A DNA stretch of 45,614 nucleotides, from contig NZ_POUA01000014.1 of assembly GCF_003236385.1 (NCBI RefSeq), positions 1-45,614 of the forward strand, read 5' to 3'. Each line of letters starts with the position of its first letter. The stretch's first letter is position 1. This DNA comes from Spongiactinospora gelatinilytica (GTDB lineage: Bacteria > Actinomycetota > Actinomycetes > Streptosporangiales > Streptosporangiaceae). The translations under genes and the position numbers were made by a program. Positions 8,644-17,256 of this stretch are shown here, piece after piece. The notes under the pieces are model-generated. The model was not told the DNA's origin. It did not search any database and saw only the letters and a list, made by a program, of their open reading frames with translations.

Positions 8644-9066
8644 TCACCGTGGATGGGCGGCCTGGAGCTCCGCGCGTACGGCGGGCGTGAGCACCTGCCC
8701 GGCCCGCTCCACGAGAAGCGTCATCTGATAGGCCACCAGACCCATGTCGCAGTCGGGCGCCGCCAGCACCGCCAGGCAGGACCCGTCGCTGATCGACATG
8801 ATCAGGAGCAGCCCGCGCTGCATCTCCACCACCGTCTGGGTGACCGCCCCGCCCTCGAAGACCCGGGAGGCGCCCTGGGTCAGGCTGATCAGCCCGGCCG
8901 CCACGGCGGCGAGCTGGTCGGCCCGGTCTCTGGGGAAGCCCTCCGAGAAGGCCAGCGGCAGACCGTCGGACGACACCACGACGGTGTGCGCCACCCCCGG
9001 CACGTTGTGCACGAAGTCCGTGATCAGCCAGTTGATACCGCGTGCCGCCTGGCTCAGTTCTCGCAC
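8644..9066 (-). CDS. cvnB: Conservon roadblock/LC7 protein CvnB (first operon)
   Basis: A 140-residue roadblock/LC7-domain protein, predicted regulator of the CvnD GTPase by analogy with MglB. Motifs include INWLITDFVHNVPGVAHTVV, SSDGLPLAFS, ADQLAAVAAGLISL and AAPDCDMGLVAYQM. GTG 9066 is chosen because GAGGAGG lies just upstream and the family N-terminus begins there. The longer frame to 9828 is antisense-like Pro/Arg-rich translation inside cvnA. It lies 58 bp after cvnA and 24 bp before cvnC. Confidence 0.95.
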   Translation of the reverse strand: MRELSQAARGINWLITDFVHNVPGVAHTVVVSSDGLPLAFSEGFPRDRADQLAAVAAGLISLTQGASRVFEGGAVTQTVVEMQRGLLLIMSISDGSCLAVLAAPDCDMGLVAYQMTLLVERAGQVLTPAVRAELQAAHPR

Positions 9067-9124
9067 TGCCCCTCCTCGATCGCGTGCGCCCGGGCGCTCG
9101 CGCCATGCATATGAACCCGCTTGA

Positions 9125-12112
9125 TCACGAGTCCTCCTTGCTGTGTTCGATATTCCAGGTGAAGTCGGTGGGGGCCGGTTCCCCGGCCGGTTCGCCGCGC
9201 GCGGCGGCGCGGGCCTGCCGTACGCCCTGCTGGAAGCCCGCCAGGCGGTCGCGCACGGCCTCCGGCGACGCGGGAGGCCTGTGGGGCACGGGCGCGGGCA
9301 GCGCGGCGGGCACCGGCCCGCCCTGGGGCCGGGCGGCGACCGCGCCGGGCAGCAGGTTGGCCTTGGGCACGCGCTTGGGCAGTCCGGCGTGGGTGATGCC
9401 GCCGAGCGTGGGCCCGCCGGCGACCTGCGCGGCGGCCTTGTAGCCGGGGTCGGCGGGTGAGGTCCATTGGCGGGGGTCCGGCGGCGGGGCGTCCTCGCCC
9501 GCCCGGCCGGTCTCCTCCCGCGGGCTCGCCGCGCGGAACCAGTCGGACTCGACCGCCGCGAAGATCGGCAGGTAGTCGTCGGGATCGCGGTGGATGCCGG
9601 AGCCGTTGGCCCGCGCGACGGTTTCGGCGAGCCCCTGGTCCCGCGCACCGCCGGTGACCCGGTCGATGGGGCCGGTCGCCTCCGCGGCCGAGTCATGGAG
9701 AGCGGGGGGCTCTGGGGGGATGTGCACGTCCCAGGCTCCGGAATCCCCGCCGTGCGGTCTGTCGCTCCACAGATCCTCGCGGGGCGCGGACGCCTGAGGT
9801 GTGAACATGGGAGCGGGCGCGGGAACACCGAACGCGCCGCCCGACGCGAGCGCGGCCTGCCGTTCGTGCGCCGCCCGCGACACCCCGTTCCACGGTTCGG
9901 CTTCGGCCAGCAGCGTGTCCGGCACCAGGACCATGGCGGTGAGCCCGCCGGTCTCCTGCTGGCGGAGCTGGACCCTGATCCCGTGCCGTAGCGCCAGCCG
10001 CCCGACCACGAACAGGCCCATCCGCCGCGACACCGACACGTCCACCACCGGCGGGTTGGCCAGCCGCCAGTTCGCCTGGGACAGCTCCGCCGCGGTCATC
10101 CCTATCCCGACGTCGCTGACCGCGATCATCATGCCGCCGCCGTCGATCCGGTTGGTGGACACGGTCACCGCCGTCTCGCTCGGCGAGAAGGAGATGGCGT
10201 TCTCCACCAGCTCGGCGATCAGGTGGACGAGGTCGTTGACACCGGAACCGACCACGGCGGGGCCGGTCGGGATGCGCAGGGCGACCCTCTCGTAGTTCTC
10301 GACCTCCGACAGCGCGGCGCGGGCCACGTCGATCAGCGGCACCGGCCGGCTCCACCGGCGGGCGGGCTCCTGTCCGGCGAGCACCAGCAGGTTCTCGCTG
10401 TTGCGCCGCATGCGGGTGGCCAGGTGGTCGAGCCGGAACAGGTTGCCCAGCCGGCCCTCGTCCTGTTCGCCCTGTTCCAGTGACTCGATGAGGGTGAGCT
10501 GCCGTTCGACGAGGGTCTGGGAGCGTCTGGACAGGTTGACGAACATCGCGTTGACGTTGTTGCGCAGGGTGGCCTCCTGGCCGGCCAGCCGTACGGCCTC
10601 GCGGTGCACCTCGTCGAACGCCCGCGCGACCTCGCCGATCTCGTCGCGGGTGGTCACGCCGATCGGCTGGAGGGCCTCGGACGCGGCCGCCTCGCCGCCC
10701 TCGCGCAGAGCGTTGACCGTCTCGGGCAGGCGGCGTCCGGCGACCTCCAGCGCGGCGTCGCGCAACCGGCGCAGCGGGGCGGCCAGCGAGCGCGCCATGA
10801 CGGCGGTGATGCCGAGGACCATGAGCAGCAGCAGGCCCACCGCGACGGTGACGGACACCGCGCCGCGGCGTTCGCGGTCGCGGAGTTCGAGGCTGGTCGT
10901 CACGATCCAGGCGCCCACGCGGCGTTCCACGACGCGCATCCGCTCGATGGTGTCGCTCGCGGCGTCGAACCAGCGGTCGAGTTCGTGGGCGGCGAGCGGC
11001 ACCGTGGGGACCGGGCGCTCGGCGGGCCGGGAGACGGGGCCGCCGGTGGCCGCGATGACGGCCCGCAGCCGCATGTACTCCGCCCGGTCCACCTTCTGGC
11101 CGGTGACGGTGTCGTCGTAGAACTGGCGCTGGGCGAGCGTCGCCTCGGACTTGAACGTGGCGAGCGCGCTCTCCCGCTCGGCGCGGGCGGCGGCCAGCTC
11201 GTCCACCAGGGTCGCGCTGAAGCCGCCGGAGGCAATGGCCACCGACAGCAGGGCCCGTTCGCTGGAGGCGTGCTCCTTGGCCTCGGCCAGCGCCTGGAAC
11301 GCGGTGACCCCGTTGGCCAGCGTCTCGCCGCCGGACAGCCCCTGGCCGATCTCGTCGTGTACGGCCAGCAGGTCGCCCACGATCCCGTTGTAGCGGTAGA
11401 GCACCGGCTCGGCGCCCAGTTCGGTCCGTACCACGGCCGCCCGCACACCGTCGAGCTGTTTCAGCCGGGTGCGGATCTGGGTGATCTCCCCGGCCACCCG
11501 CGGGGAGCCGCTGTCGGCGAGCGCGGCGTCGAGCGCGCGGTTCACCTCACGGCGCAGGTCATCGACGGTCTGCTGTTCCTGGACCCGCAGGCGCTCCAGG
11601 TCCTCGGCCCGCCGCCCGGCCGCGACGAACCGGGCCGCGAGGTCGCGTTCCAGTTCCAGCTCGTGGGCGAGGTCGCCGAGCGTGATGGCGAACGACGCGA
11701 GCGCGCGCGCCCGCTCGTACTCTTCCGCCTCGGCCACGGAGTCGGCGATGCGGAACCCGCCGAGCACGACTCCCGCCATCGTCGGGATGAGCACGAGCAC
11801 GATCAGCCGGGACCGTACCCGCCAGTTGCGCACGGACGGCCACCCGCCGCCGGGCGTCGCGTGGGAGGCGGCGGACGGCAGGGCGCCCTTGGGGGCCCGG
11901 CCTGACTCACCGCCCGGTGCAACGCCCGAGCGGTGGCCTCGTCTCCCGCCCCGCTCCCCCTGCGTGGCGGTGGCCGCCAGAGGGGCCTCCCAGTTGCCGC
12001 GGTCGCCGCCCGCCTTGTCCGGATACGTCCCCTGCGCGCCCGGATGCGGACCTGCGTGCGCGGGTAAGGCACCCGGGCCGCGGTCGCGGCCCGTGGGGGG
12101 TGTTGCAGTCAT
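9125..12112 (-). CDS. cvnA: Conservon sensor-kinase-like protein CvnA with NIT domain (first operon)
   Basis: A 995-residue membrane protein. A Gly/Pro-rich disordered head (1-95) leads to TM1 (about 103-121) and an extracytoplasmic helical nitrate/nitrite-sensing-like domain (about 125-410). TM2 (about 417-439), a HAMP-like region (440-510) and a kinase-like core follow. The core has RLDHLATRMRRNSENLLVLA (His563), N box AELVENAISFSP (Asn638) and G box SDVGIGMT. The C-terminal 250 residues are low-complexity. Conservon kinases lack a dedicated response regulator and are thought to signal through CvnB-C-D. The true ligand is unknown. ATG 12112 has AGGAGAGG 12 bases upstream. Confidence 0.93.
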   Translation of the reverse strand: MTATPPTGRDRGPGALPAHAGPHPGAQGTYPDKAGGDRGNWEAPLAATATQGERGGRRGHRSGVAPGGESGRAPKGALPSAASHATPGGGWPSVRNWRVRSRLIVLVLIPTMAGVVLGGFRIADSVAEAEEYERARALASFAITLGDLAHELELERDLAARFVAAGRRAEDLERLRVQEQQTVDDLRREVNRALDAALADSGSPRVAGEITQIRTRLKQLDGVRAAVVRTELGAEPVLYRYNGIVGDLLAVHDEIGQGLSGGETLANGVTAFQALAEAKEHASSERALLSVAIASGGFSATLVDELAAARAERESALATFKSEATLAQRQFYDDTVTGQKVDRAEYMRLRAVIAATGGPVSRPAERPVPTVPLAAHELDRWFDAASDTIERMRVVERRVGAWIVTTSLELRDRERRGAVSVTVAVGLLLLMVLGITAVMARSLAAPLRRLRDAALEVAGRRLPETVNALREGGEAAASEALQPIGVTTRDEIGEVARAFDEVHREAVRLAGQEATLRNNVNAMFVNLSRRSQTLVERQLTLIESLEQGEQDEGRLGNLFRLDHLATRMRRNSENLLVLAGQEPARRWSRPVPLIDVARAALSEVENYERVALRIPTGPAVVGSGVNDLVHLIAELVENAISFSPSETAVTVSTNRIDGGGMMIAVSDVGIGMTAAELSQANWRLANPPVVDVSVSRRMGLFVVGRLALRHGIRVQLRQQETGGLTAMVLVPDTLLAEAEPWNGVSRAAHERQAALASGGAFGVPAPAPMFTPQASAPREDLWSDRPHGGDSGAWDVHIPPEPPALHDSAAEATGPIDRVTGGARDQGLAETVARANGSGIHRDPDDYLPIFAAVESDWFRAASPREETGRAGEDAPPPDPRQWTSPADPGYKAAAQVAGGPTLGGITHAGLPKRVPKANLLPGAVAARPQGGPVPAALPAPVPHRPPASPEAVRDRLAGFQQGVRQARAAARGEPAGEPAPTDFTWNIEHSKEDS

Positions 12113-12173
12113 CAGCGTGCGAAACCTCTCCTCGGACGCGTGGCGGCGAGAACCAGGGGGCGCCGAGCTCGTG

Positions 12174-12197
12174 GGGGGTCACTGTGGGGGTCACTGT
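12174..12197. repeat. Tandem 12-bp repeat upstream of cvnA
   Basis: Two perfect adjacent copies of GGGGGTCACTGT lie 62 bp upstream of the cvnA start, between it and the monooxygenase gene. They could be an operator or simply slippage. In the rest of this 194-bp gap (12113-12306) I see only a short TGCCT-CAA-AGGCA inverted repeat at 12247-12259 and AT-rich sequence suited to a promoter. Confidence 0.45.
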
Positions 12198-12306
12198 GTA
12201 CGTGTGGCGAGGGTTCATTTGAGCACAAGTGGTCACACTGGGCCAATGCCTCAAAGGCACCAATTTTCATTTCAATCGCAATTGTGAGCAATCGAATCAC
12301 GCCTAC

Positions 12307-13614
12307 TTAAACTACGTTTACAACCTGTCCGAAACTAAGGGACGCCCCATGAAGGACGCTCCATGAAGGACGCTCGTTGAGCGTCCGGACGTCCATATCC
12401 GTGATCCGCTTCTGGACGGCCGCCATATCCGCCAGCTCGGCGGGGGTGAGCACGTTCGCGATATCGGTGAAGCCGTGCGGCGCACGTTCGAGCACCTTGC
12501 CGATCGTCTCCTCCATCGGCAGTTCCCGGTGGGCGAGGACCAGCCTGGCGGTGGCCTCCCGCCGCTCGTCCTCGTAGTCGGCGAGGGCCGCGGGCACGTC
12601 GGGCGCGCGCAGCGCCAGCGCCCGGGCGAGCACCCGCGCGTCCAGTACGGCCTGCGACCCGCCGTTCGACCCGATGGGATACATCGGGTGAGCCGCGTCG
12701 CCCAGGAGGGTCACCCGACCCTCGCTCCAGAAGGGCAGCGGGTCCCTGTCCGCCATGGGGTACTCCAGTATTCGGTCACTGGCCCGAATCAATTCCGGCA
12801 CGTCCAAATAGGGCAACCGCCAATCCTCGTAGTGGGCCAGAACATCGTGCAGGCGTCCCGCTCTGGACCAGTCCGCGGCAGGGGCCGGGCCCGGCTCGCC
12901 GACCTTGACCTCGGCCACCCAGTTGACCAGCGCCCTGCCGCGCGCCCGCTCCCGCGCCGAGATCGGGTAGGCGACGATCTTCGCCGCCCGGTTGGACCCG
13001 GCGACCAGCAGCGTCATGCCGTCCAGGAACTCCTCCCGGCCGGACGCCGTCCCGCGCCATATCCGGATCCCGTTCCACAGCAGCGGGTCCTCCGAAGGGT
13101 GCAGCCGAGCCCTTACCGTGGAGTTGACGCCGTCCGCGCCGACCAGCAGGTCCGCGTCCTCCTCCACCAGGCGGCCGGAACACGCCTCGCGCAACCGCGC
13201 GGTGACCCGGGCCGCGCCCTGAACGAAGTCCTCGAAGACCAGCCCGGTCCGCACGCGGTCCGGGCCGAGGCGCTCGCGCACCGCCTCCAGCATCAGCATC
13301 TGGAGTTCGCCCCGGTGGATCGAGTACTGCGGCCAGTGGTAGCCGGCCCTGCGCCCGCGCGGCAGAGAAAGGATCTCCCCGCCGTACCTGTCGGTGTAGG
13401 ATAGGTAGCTGGTGGGCACCCCGACCTCGGCCAGCGCCTCGCCCAGCCCCAGTTCGGTCAGCTCGCGCACGGCGTGCGGCTGCAGGTTGATGCCGACGCC
13501 GAGCGGGCGCAACTCCGCCACCGACTCCGCGATGACGCAGTCCAGGCCGGCGGCGTGCAGGCTGAGCGCGGTGGCGAGCCCGCCGATCCCGGCGCCGATG
13601 ATCAGGACACGCAT
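12307..13614 (-). CDS. FAD-dependent monooxygenase (aromatic hydroxylase type)
   Basis: A 435-residue class A flavoprotein monooxygenase related to salicylate/3-hydroxybenzoate hydroxylases and PhzS. The N-terminal Rossmann motif is VLIIGAGIGGLATALSLHAAG, the NADPH/FAD DG motif is LVGADGVNSTVRARL, and the FAD-ribose motif is TLLGDAAHPMYPIGSNGG. It would insert oxygen into an aromatic or heteroaromatic substrate using NAD(P)H, in the cytosol. It is the last gene of the importer operon, starting 14 bp after the second permease, so the substrate is probably what the transporter brings in. The substrate cannot be read from the sequence. Confidence 0.88.
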   Translation of the reverse strand: MRVLIIGAGIGGLATALSLHAAGLDCVIAESVAELRPLGVGINLQPHAVRELTELGLGEALAEVGVPTSYLSYTDRYGGEILSLPRGRRAGYHWPQYSIHRGELQMLMLEAVRERLGPDRVRTGLVFEDFVQGAARVTARLREACSGRLVEEDADLLVGADGVNSTVRARLHPSEDPLLWNGIRIWRGTASGREEFLDGMTLLVAGSNRAAKIVAYPISARERARGRALVNWVAEVKVGEPGPAPAADWSRAGRLHDVLAHYEDWRLPYLDVPELIRASDRILEYPMADRDPLPFWSEGRVTLLGDAAHPMYPIGSNGGSQAVLDARVLARALALRAPDVPAALADYEDERREATARLVLAHRELPMEETIGKVLERAPHGFTDIANVLTPAELADMAAVQKRITDMDVRTLNERPSWSVLHGASLSFGQVVNVV

Positions 13615-13628
13615 CGGTCACTCCCTCC

Positions 13629-14435
13629 TCAGGTGGCCGCGCGGGCCAGGTGGTGCCGGTGCGGCCCGCGGCGTTCGACGAGTGTGAAGGCGGCGTTGAG
13701 CAGGTAGCCGAGCACGCCGACGAACACGATGCCCGCCCACATCGCGGCCGGCTCGAAGTCGCGCTGGCTGTCCACCAGGTGCGCGCCGATCCCGTGCTTG
13801 CTGCCGAACATCTCCGACAGCACCATGAGGATCAGCGCGAGGCCGATGCTGATCCGCAGACCGGCGATGATCTTGGGGGCGGCGGCGGGCAGCACGATCA
13901 TGCGCAACCGGCGCAGCCCGCGCACGCCGAAGACCTCGGCGCTGTCCAGGTGCAGCCCGTCCACCGTGCGCACGCCGTCCATGGTGTTCAGCACCACCGG
14001 CCAGATGACGCCGAACACGATGGTCGCCACCTGCATCGACGTACCGAGCGCGAACACGCTCAGGAACACCGAGATCAGCGTGGGCGGCGGGATCGCCCGC
14101 CCGAAATGCACGATGGGCTCGACGTACCGGGCGAACGTGCGCGACAGCCCCAGCGCCACCCCGAGGGCGACGCCGGCCAGGCCGGTCAGCAGCCACCCCG
14201 CGAACAGGTTGAGCAGGCTCGGCCCGAAGTCCTCGACGGCCTCCTCGGTCAGGAAGAACCGGTCCGCCGGGCCGGAGAACCAGAGTTCGCGCCCGGTGGC
14301 GACGATCTCCGACGGCGGCGGGAAGTACGCCTCCCCGACCTGGGTGGTGACCCGTTCCCAGAGCCACACCAGCAGGACCGCGAGCCACAGCCGGCCCGCC
14401 GTCCACGTCACGGCCCCGGCCACTCGCCCCCTCAC
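13629..14435 (-). CDS. ABC transporter permease (SsuC/TauC type), second copy
   Basis: A 268-residue inner-membrane permease with about six helices and the cytoplasmic EAA-type loop DSAEVFGVRGLRRLRMIVLP, which contacts the ATPase. The family covers nitrate/sulfonate/taurine and pyrimidine-precursor importers. GTG 14435 overlaps the stop of the first permease by GTGA (14432-14435). Longer frames to 14531 run inside that permease gene and are rejected. With its neighbour it would form a heterodimeric channel. Confidence 0.9.
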   Translation of the reverse strand: MRGRVAGAVTWTAGRLWLAVLLVWLWERVTTQVGEAYFPPPSEIVATGRELWFSGPADRFFLTEEAVEDFGPSLLNLFAGWLLTGLAGVALGVALGLSRTFARYVEPIVHFGRAIPPPTLISVFLSVFALGTSMQVATIVFGVIWPVVLNTMDGVRTVDGLHLDSAEVFGVRGLRRLRMIVLPAAAPKIIAGLRISIGLALILMVLSEMFGSKHGIGAHLVDSQRDFEPAAMWAGIVFVGVLGYLLNAAFTLVERRGPHRHHLARAAT

Positions 14436-15199
14436 CGCAGGTCTCCCGTCCGTACGGCATGCCACCGGAACGCCGTCCGCGAGAGGCGTTGCAGCAGGGT
14501 GTTCACCGCCAGCCCGAAGACGCCCGCCCACAGCGCCACGGCGAGCATCACCTCATCGGAGCCGCCGCCGCTGCGCGCCTGGATCAGCACGACGCCGATG
14601 CCCCGCTCGCCGCCGCCGTACAGTTCCGCGCCGATGACCACGACCAGCCCGATCGCGGCCGAGACGCGCACCCCGGTGGCCACGAACGGCGCCGCGCTCG
14701 GCAGGGAGACCCGCCACAGCACGGCGAGCCGCCCGAACCCGAAGCTGCGCAGCGCCTCCTTGGCCAGCGGGTCCACGTCCCGCAGCGCGTAGATCGTGTT
14801 GAGCAGGATCGGCCAGGCCGCCGCGTAGCAGATCAGCGCGATCTTCATCTGGGTCTCCGCGCCGAACAACAGGATGGCCAGCGGGATCAGCGCCACCGAG
14901 GGGATCGGCCGCAGGAACTCCACCACCACGCCCGCGGCGGTGTTCAGGAACGGCACCGAGCCGAGCAGCACCCCGGTCAGCACCGCGGCCACCGTCGCGA
15001 GGGCCAGGCCCGCCGCCCAGGCGGCCACGGTGTCGGCCGCGTTCAGCAGGAACCCGCCGTCGGCGGCGAGGGTGAAGAACCGCACGACGACCTCGCTGAA
15101 GGGCGCCAGCCCCAGGACGCCGGTCCGGGTCAGCACCTCGGCCGTCGCGGCCGGCAGGAGGGCGCCGATCGTGCCGCGGATGATCCCCCCGGTGTTCAC
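14432..15199 (-). CDS. ABC transporter permease (SsuC/TauC type), first copy
   Basis: A 255-residue inner-membrane permease. It has hydrophobic helices throughout, the FLRPIPSVALIPLAILLFG segment typical of the family, and an EAA loop AKEALRSFGFGRLAVLWRVS. GTG 15199 overlaps the lipoprotein gene stop by GTGA (15196-15199), so lipoprotein, permease 1 and permease 2 are coupled in series. It shares only distant similarity with the second permease, consistent with a heterodimer. Confidence 0.9.
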   Translation of the reverse strand: MNTGGIIRGTIGALLPAATAEVLTRTGVLGLAPFSEVVVRFFTLAADGGFLLNAADTVAAWAAGLALATVAAVLTGVLLGSVPFLNTAAGVVVEFLRPIPSVALIPLAILLFGAETQMKIALICYAAAWPILLNTIYALRDVDPLAKEALRSFGFGRLAVLWRVSLPSAAPFVATGVRVSAAIGLVVVIGAELYGGGERGIGVVLIQARSGGGSDEVMLAVALWAGVFGLAVNTLLQRLSRTAFRWHAVRTGDLR

Positions 15200-16173
15200 C
15201 GGGACGCGGAGAAGAGCAGGTCCGAGACGTTCAGGTCCTCGGCGAGCAGGCCGTACTCACGCATGCTGTCGGCCACCCGCTGCAACCGGGTCGCGTTGAG
15301 CGAGGTGGGGAATCCGCCGATGGCCAGGCTGCCCGCCACCCCGGACTGGATCGAGGTGTACTTCGGGATGATCTCCACCACCTTGGCGCGGTCGGCCGCG
15401 GCGGCCTGGGCCTTGACCATGGCCCGCTGGAAGGCGGCGAGCGTCTTCGGGTTCTCCTTGGCGAAACCGCCGGTGGTGGCGTAGCCGGCGATCGGGAAAT
15501 CGGCGGTGGGGCCCTGGGCGGTGTCCCAGATCATCTTGGCCCCGATGGACTGGCTGAGCAGCGTGCCGAACGGCTCGACCACCAGCGCGGCGTCCACCTT
15601 CTTCCCCTTGAGCACCGCCTCCATCTCCGGGAAGGGGAACTCCACGAAATTGTCGTCCTCGTCGAGTTTCACGCCGTGCGCGTCGGCGGCGACCCTGACC
15701 AGCATGGTGCCGACGTTCCTGCGCGTGTTGACCGCGATGGTCTTGCCGGCGAGGTCGGCGGGCGAGGCGATCGGGCTGTCCTTCGGGACCATGATGACGT
15801 GCGTCTTGGGCGCGCTCTGAAAGCCGTCGGCGACGACCTTCAGGTCGAGCACGTTCTTGGCCGAGGCGCTGAAGAAGGAGACGTAGTTGCCGAAACTGAC
15901 GTCCAGCGCGCCGCTCTTCAGCTTCGGAATGGCCTCCGCACCTCCCGCGAGGGGCTGGAGCTTCACCTGCAGGCCCTCCTGGCCGAACAACCCGTCGCGC
16001 ACCGCGAGTTGCAGCGGCGCGACGTCCACGACCGGCATCGTGCCGACCGTTATCTCGGTCTTCTCAAGGCCGGATCCGGACGTCGGGCGCGCGGATGTGT
16101 CACCGCCTCCGCTACTGCATGCGGCGGTGAGCGCGAACGCGATGAGAACGGTGAGGGATGTGCGGAGTTTCAT
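15196..16173 (-). CDS. ABC transporter substrate-binding lipoprotein (SsuA/NMT1-like)
   Basis: A 325-residue lipoprotein that captures the substrate outside the membrane. The signal peptide carries a lipobox ALTAAC with Cys19 as the lipidated residue, followed by a Ser/Gly linker. The mature part has the family features ITVGTMPVVDVAPLQLAV, DVSFGNYVS, LAGKTIAVNTRRNVGTMLV and VDAALVVEPF. ATG 16173 is chosen because GGAGG lies upstream and a signal peptide follows at once. The upstream frame to 16251 has neither. Relatives bind sulfonates, nitrate, taurine, aromatic acids or thiamine precursors, so substrate is open. Confidence 0.9.
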   Translation of the reverse strand: MKLRTSLTVLIAFALTAACSSGGGDTSARPTSGSGLEKTEITVGTMPVVDVAPLQLAVRDGLFGQEGLQVKLQPLAGGAEAIPKLKSGALDVSFGNYVSFFSASAKNVLDLKVVADGFQSAPKTHVIMVPKDSPIASPADLAGKTIAVNTRRNVGTMLVRVAADAHGVKLDEDDNFVEFPFPEMEAVLKGKKVDAALVVEPFGTLLSQSIGAKMIWDTAQGPTADFPIAGYATTGGFAKENPKTLAAFQRAMVKAQAAAADRAKVVEIIPKYTSIQSGVAGSLAIGGFPTSLNATRLQRVADSMREYGLLAEDLNVSDLLFSASR

Positions 16174-16303
16174 GGATCCTCCGGGCTGCGCTGGCGCGCC
16201 GAAAACAAACTCTGGGGGGGAACGGAGTGGATCGTAGCGCACAATTTTCACTAACAGCGCATTTTATCACTCCGATATCAAATTGCTCTCTCATCTCCCG
16301 CTA

Positions 16304-16353
16304 ATAGCCACATTCAATGACATATAGCAGCGAATCGGACAGGGTATAGCCAC
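16304..16353. promoter_or_regulatory. Three phased ATAGC half-sites in the divergent promoter region
   Basis: AATAGCCAC (ATAGC at 16304), TATAGCAGC (16324) and TATAGCCAC (16346) are spaced 20 and 22 bp, about two helical turns each. They lie in the unusually AT-rich gap between the lipoprotein operon and the divergent ATPase gene. This fits a shared operator. No adjacent regulator gene is visible. Confidence 0.4.
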
Positions 16354-16410
16354 CCGGCCGACCCCTCCGCTAGAGTGCGCTGGTCTCTCCCAAGGGACAG
16401 ATCATGCCCG

Positions 16411-17256
16411 GTGACGAAACGGCGTGAGGATTCGGATTTGTTAGAGATCGCCGGACTGACCCACACCTATCGTGGTGCCCGTGGCGCGCACACGGCCGTG
16501 CAATCGATCGATCTGAGTGTCGCGGCCGGCGAACTGGTGTGCATCGTGGGACCATCCGGGTGCGGAAAGTCGACATTGTTGCGTTCCATCGCCGGACTGA
16601 TCCGGCCCACTGCCGGGCGCGTGTTGATCCAAGGGGTTCAGGTCGACCGCACACCTGACAATCTGGCCGTGGTGTTCCAGGATTACAGCCGATCTCTTTT
16701 CCCCTGGATGACAGTGGCCGAAAACGTTTCGCTGCCACTTCGCCGCAGGAGCGTGAAACGCGCCGCGCGGCGGCGGGTGGCGCTCGCCGCCCTGGAGCAG
16801 GTCGGCCTGGCAGGGGTCGGCGGGAAATACCCGTGGGAGCTTTCCGGCGGAATGCAGCAGCGCACCGCGATCGCCAGGGCCATCGCCTACCGGCCGGCGC
16901 TGATGCTGATGGACGAGCCGTTCGGGTCGGTGGACGCGCAGACCCGTGAAGATCTGGAGGACCTGGTCCTGGCCGTCCGCCGGGCGCACGGCATGACGAT
17001 CCTGCTGATCACCCACGACATCGACGAGAGCGTCTATGTGGGCGACCGGGTCGTGGTGCTGTCGAAGTCGCCCGGCACGGTGGTCGCCGACCTGCCGGTG
17101 GAGTTGCCGGGGCCGCGCGAGCAGATCGCCACCCGCGAGCACCCGGAGTTCGTACGGCTGCGCGCCGAGGCGGGCCGGTTGGTACGCGGCCGGTCCGCCC
17201 CGCCCGAGCCCGCGGGGCAGGGCCGGCGGATCTCGGCCGGCCCTCAGACGCCGTAG
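16411..17256 (+). CDS. ABC transporter ATP-binding protein (SsuB/TauB type)
   Basis: Cytoplasmic ATPase that should power the divergent importer. The P-loop GPSGCGKST is at about residues 48-56 from this start. The Q-loop is FQDYSRSLFPWMTVAENV, the signature is LSGGMQQRTAIARAI, Walker B is LMLMDEPFGSVD, and the switch His is LLITHDIDES. Start is uncertain. GTG 16411 is listed, but TTG 16438, 7 bases after GAGGA, gives the usual family opening LLEIAGLTHTY and may be right. GTG 16375 lacks a ribosome binding site. The 3' end overlaps the convergent cvnD by 13 bp. Confidence 0.88.
   Translation: MTKRREDSDLLEIAGLTHTYRGARGAHTAVQSIDLSVAAGELVCIVGPSGCGKSTLLRSIAGLIRPTAGRVLIQGVQVDRTPDNLAVVFQDYSRSLFPWMTVAENVSLPLRRRSVKRAARRRVALAALEQVGLAGVGGKYPWELSGGMQQRTAIARAIAYRPALMLMDEPFGSVDAQTREDLEDLVLAVRRAHGMTILLITHDIDESVYVGDRVVVLSKSPGTVVADLPVELPGPREQIATREHPEFVRLRAEAGRLVRGRSAPPEPAGQGRRISAGPQTP

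Noticed and set aside
8644-9828. Extended 394-residue version of cvnB
   Set aside because: The extra N-terminal part is Pro/Arg-rich shadow translation inside cvnA; the GTG at 9066 has a strong ribosome binding site and the family start.
12247-12259. TGCCT-CAA-AGGCA as terminator of the monooxygenase operon
   Set aside because: Only a 5-bp stem with no T-run; too weak to annotate as a terminator.
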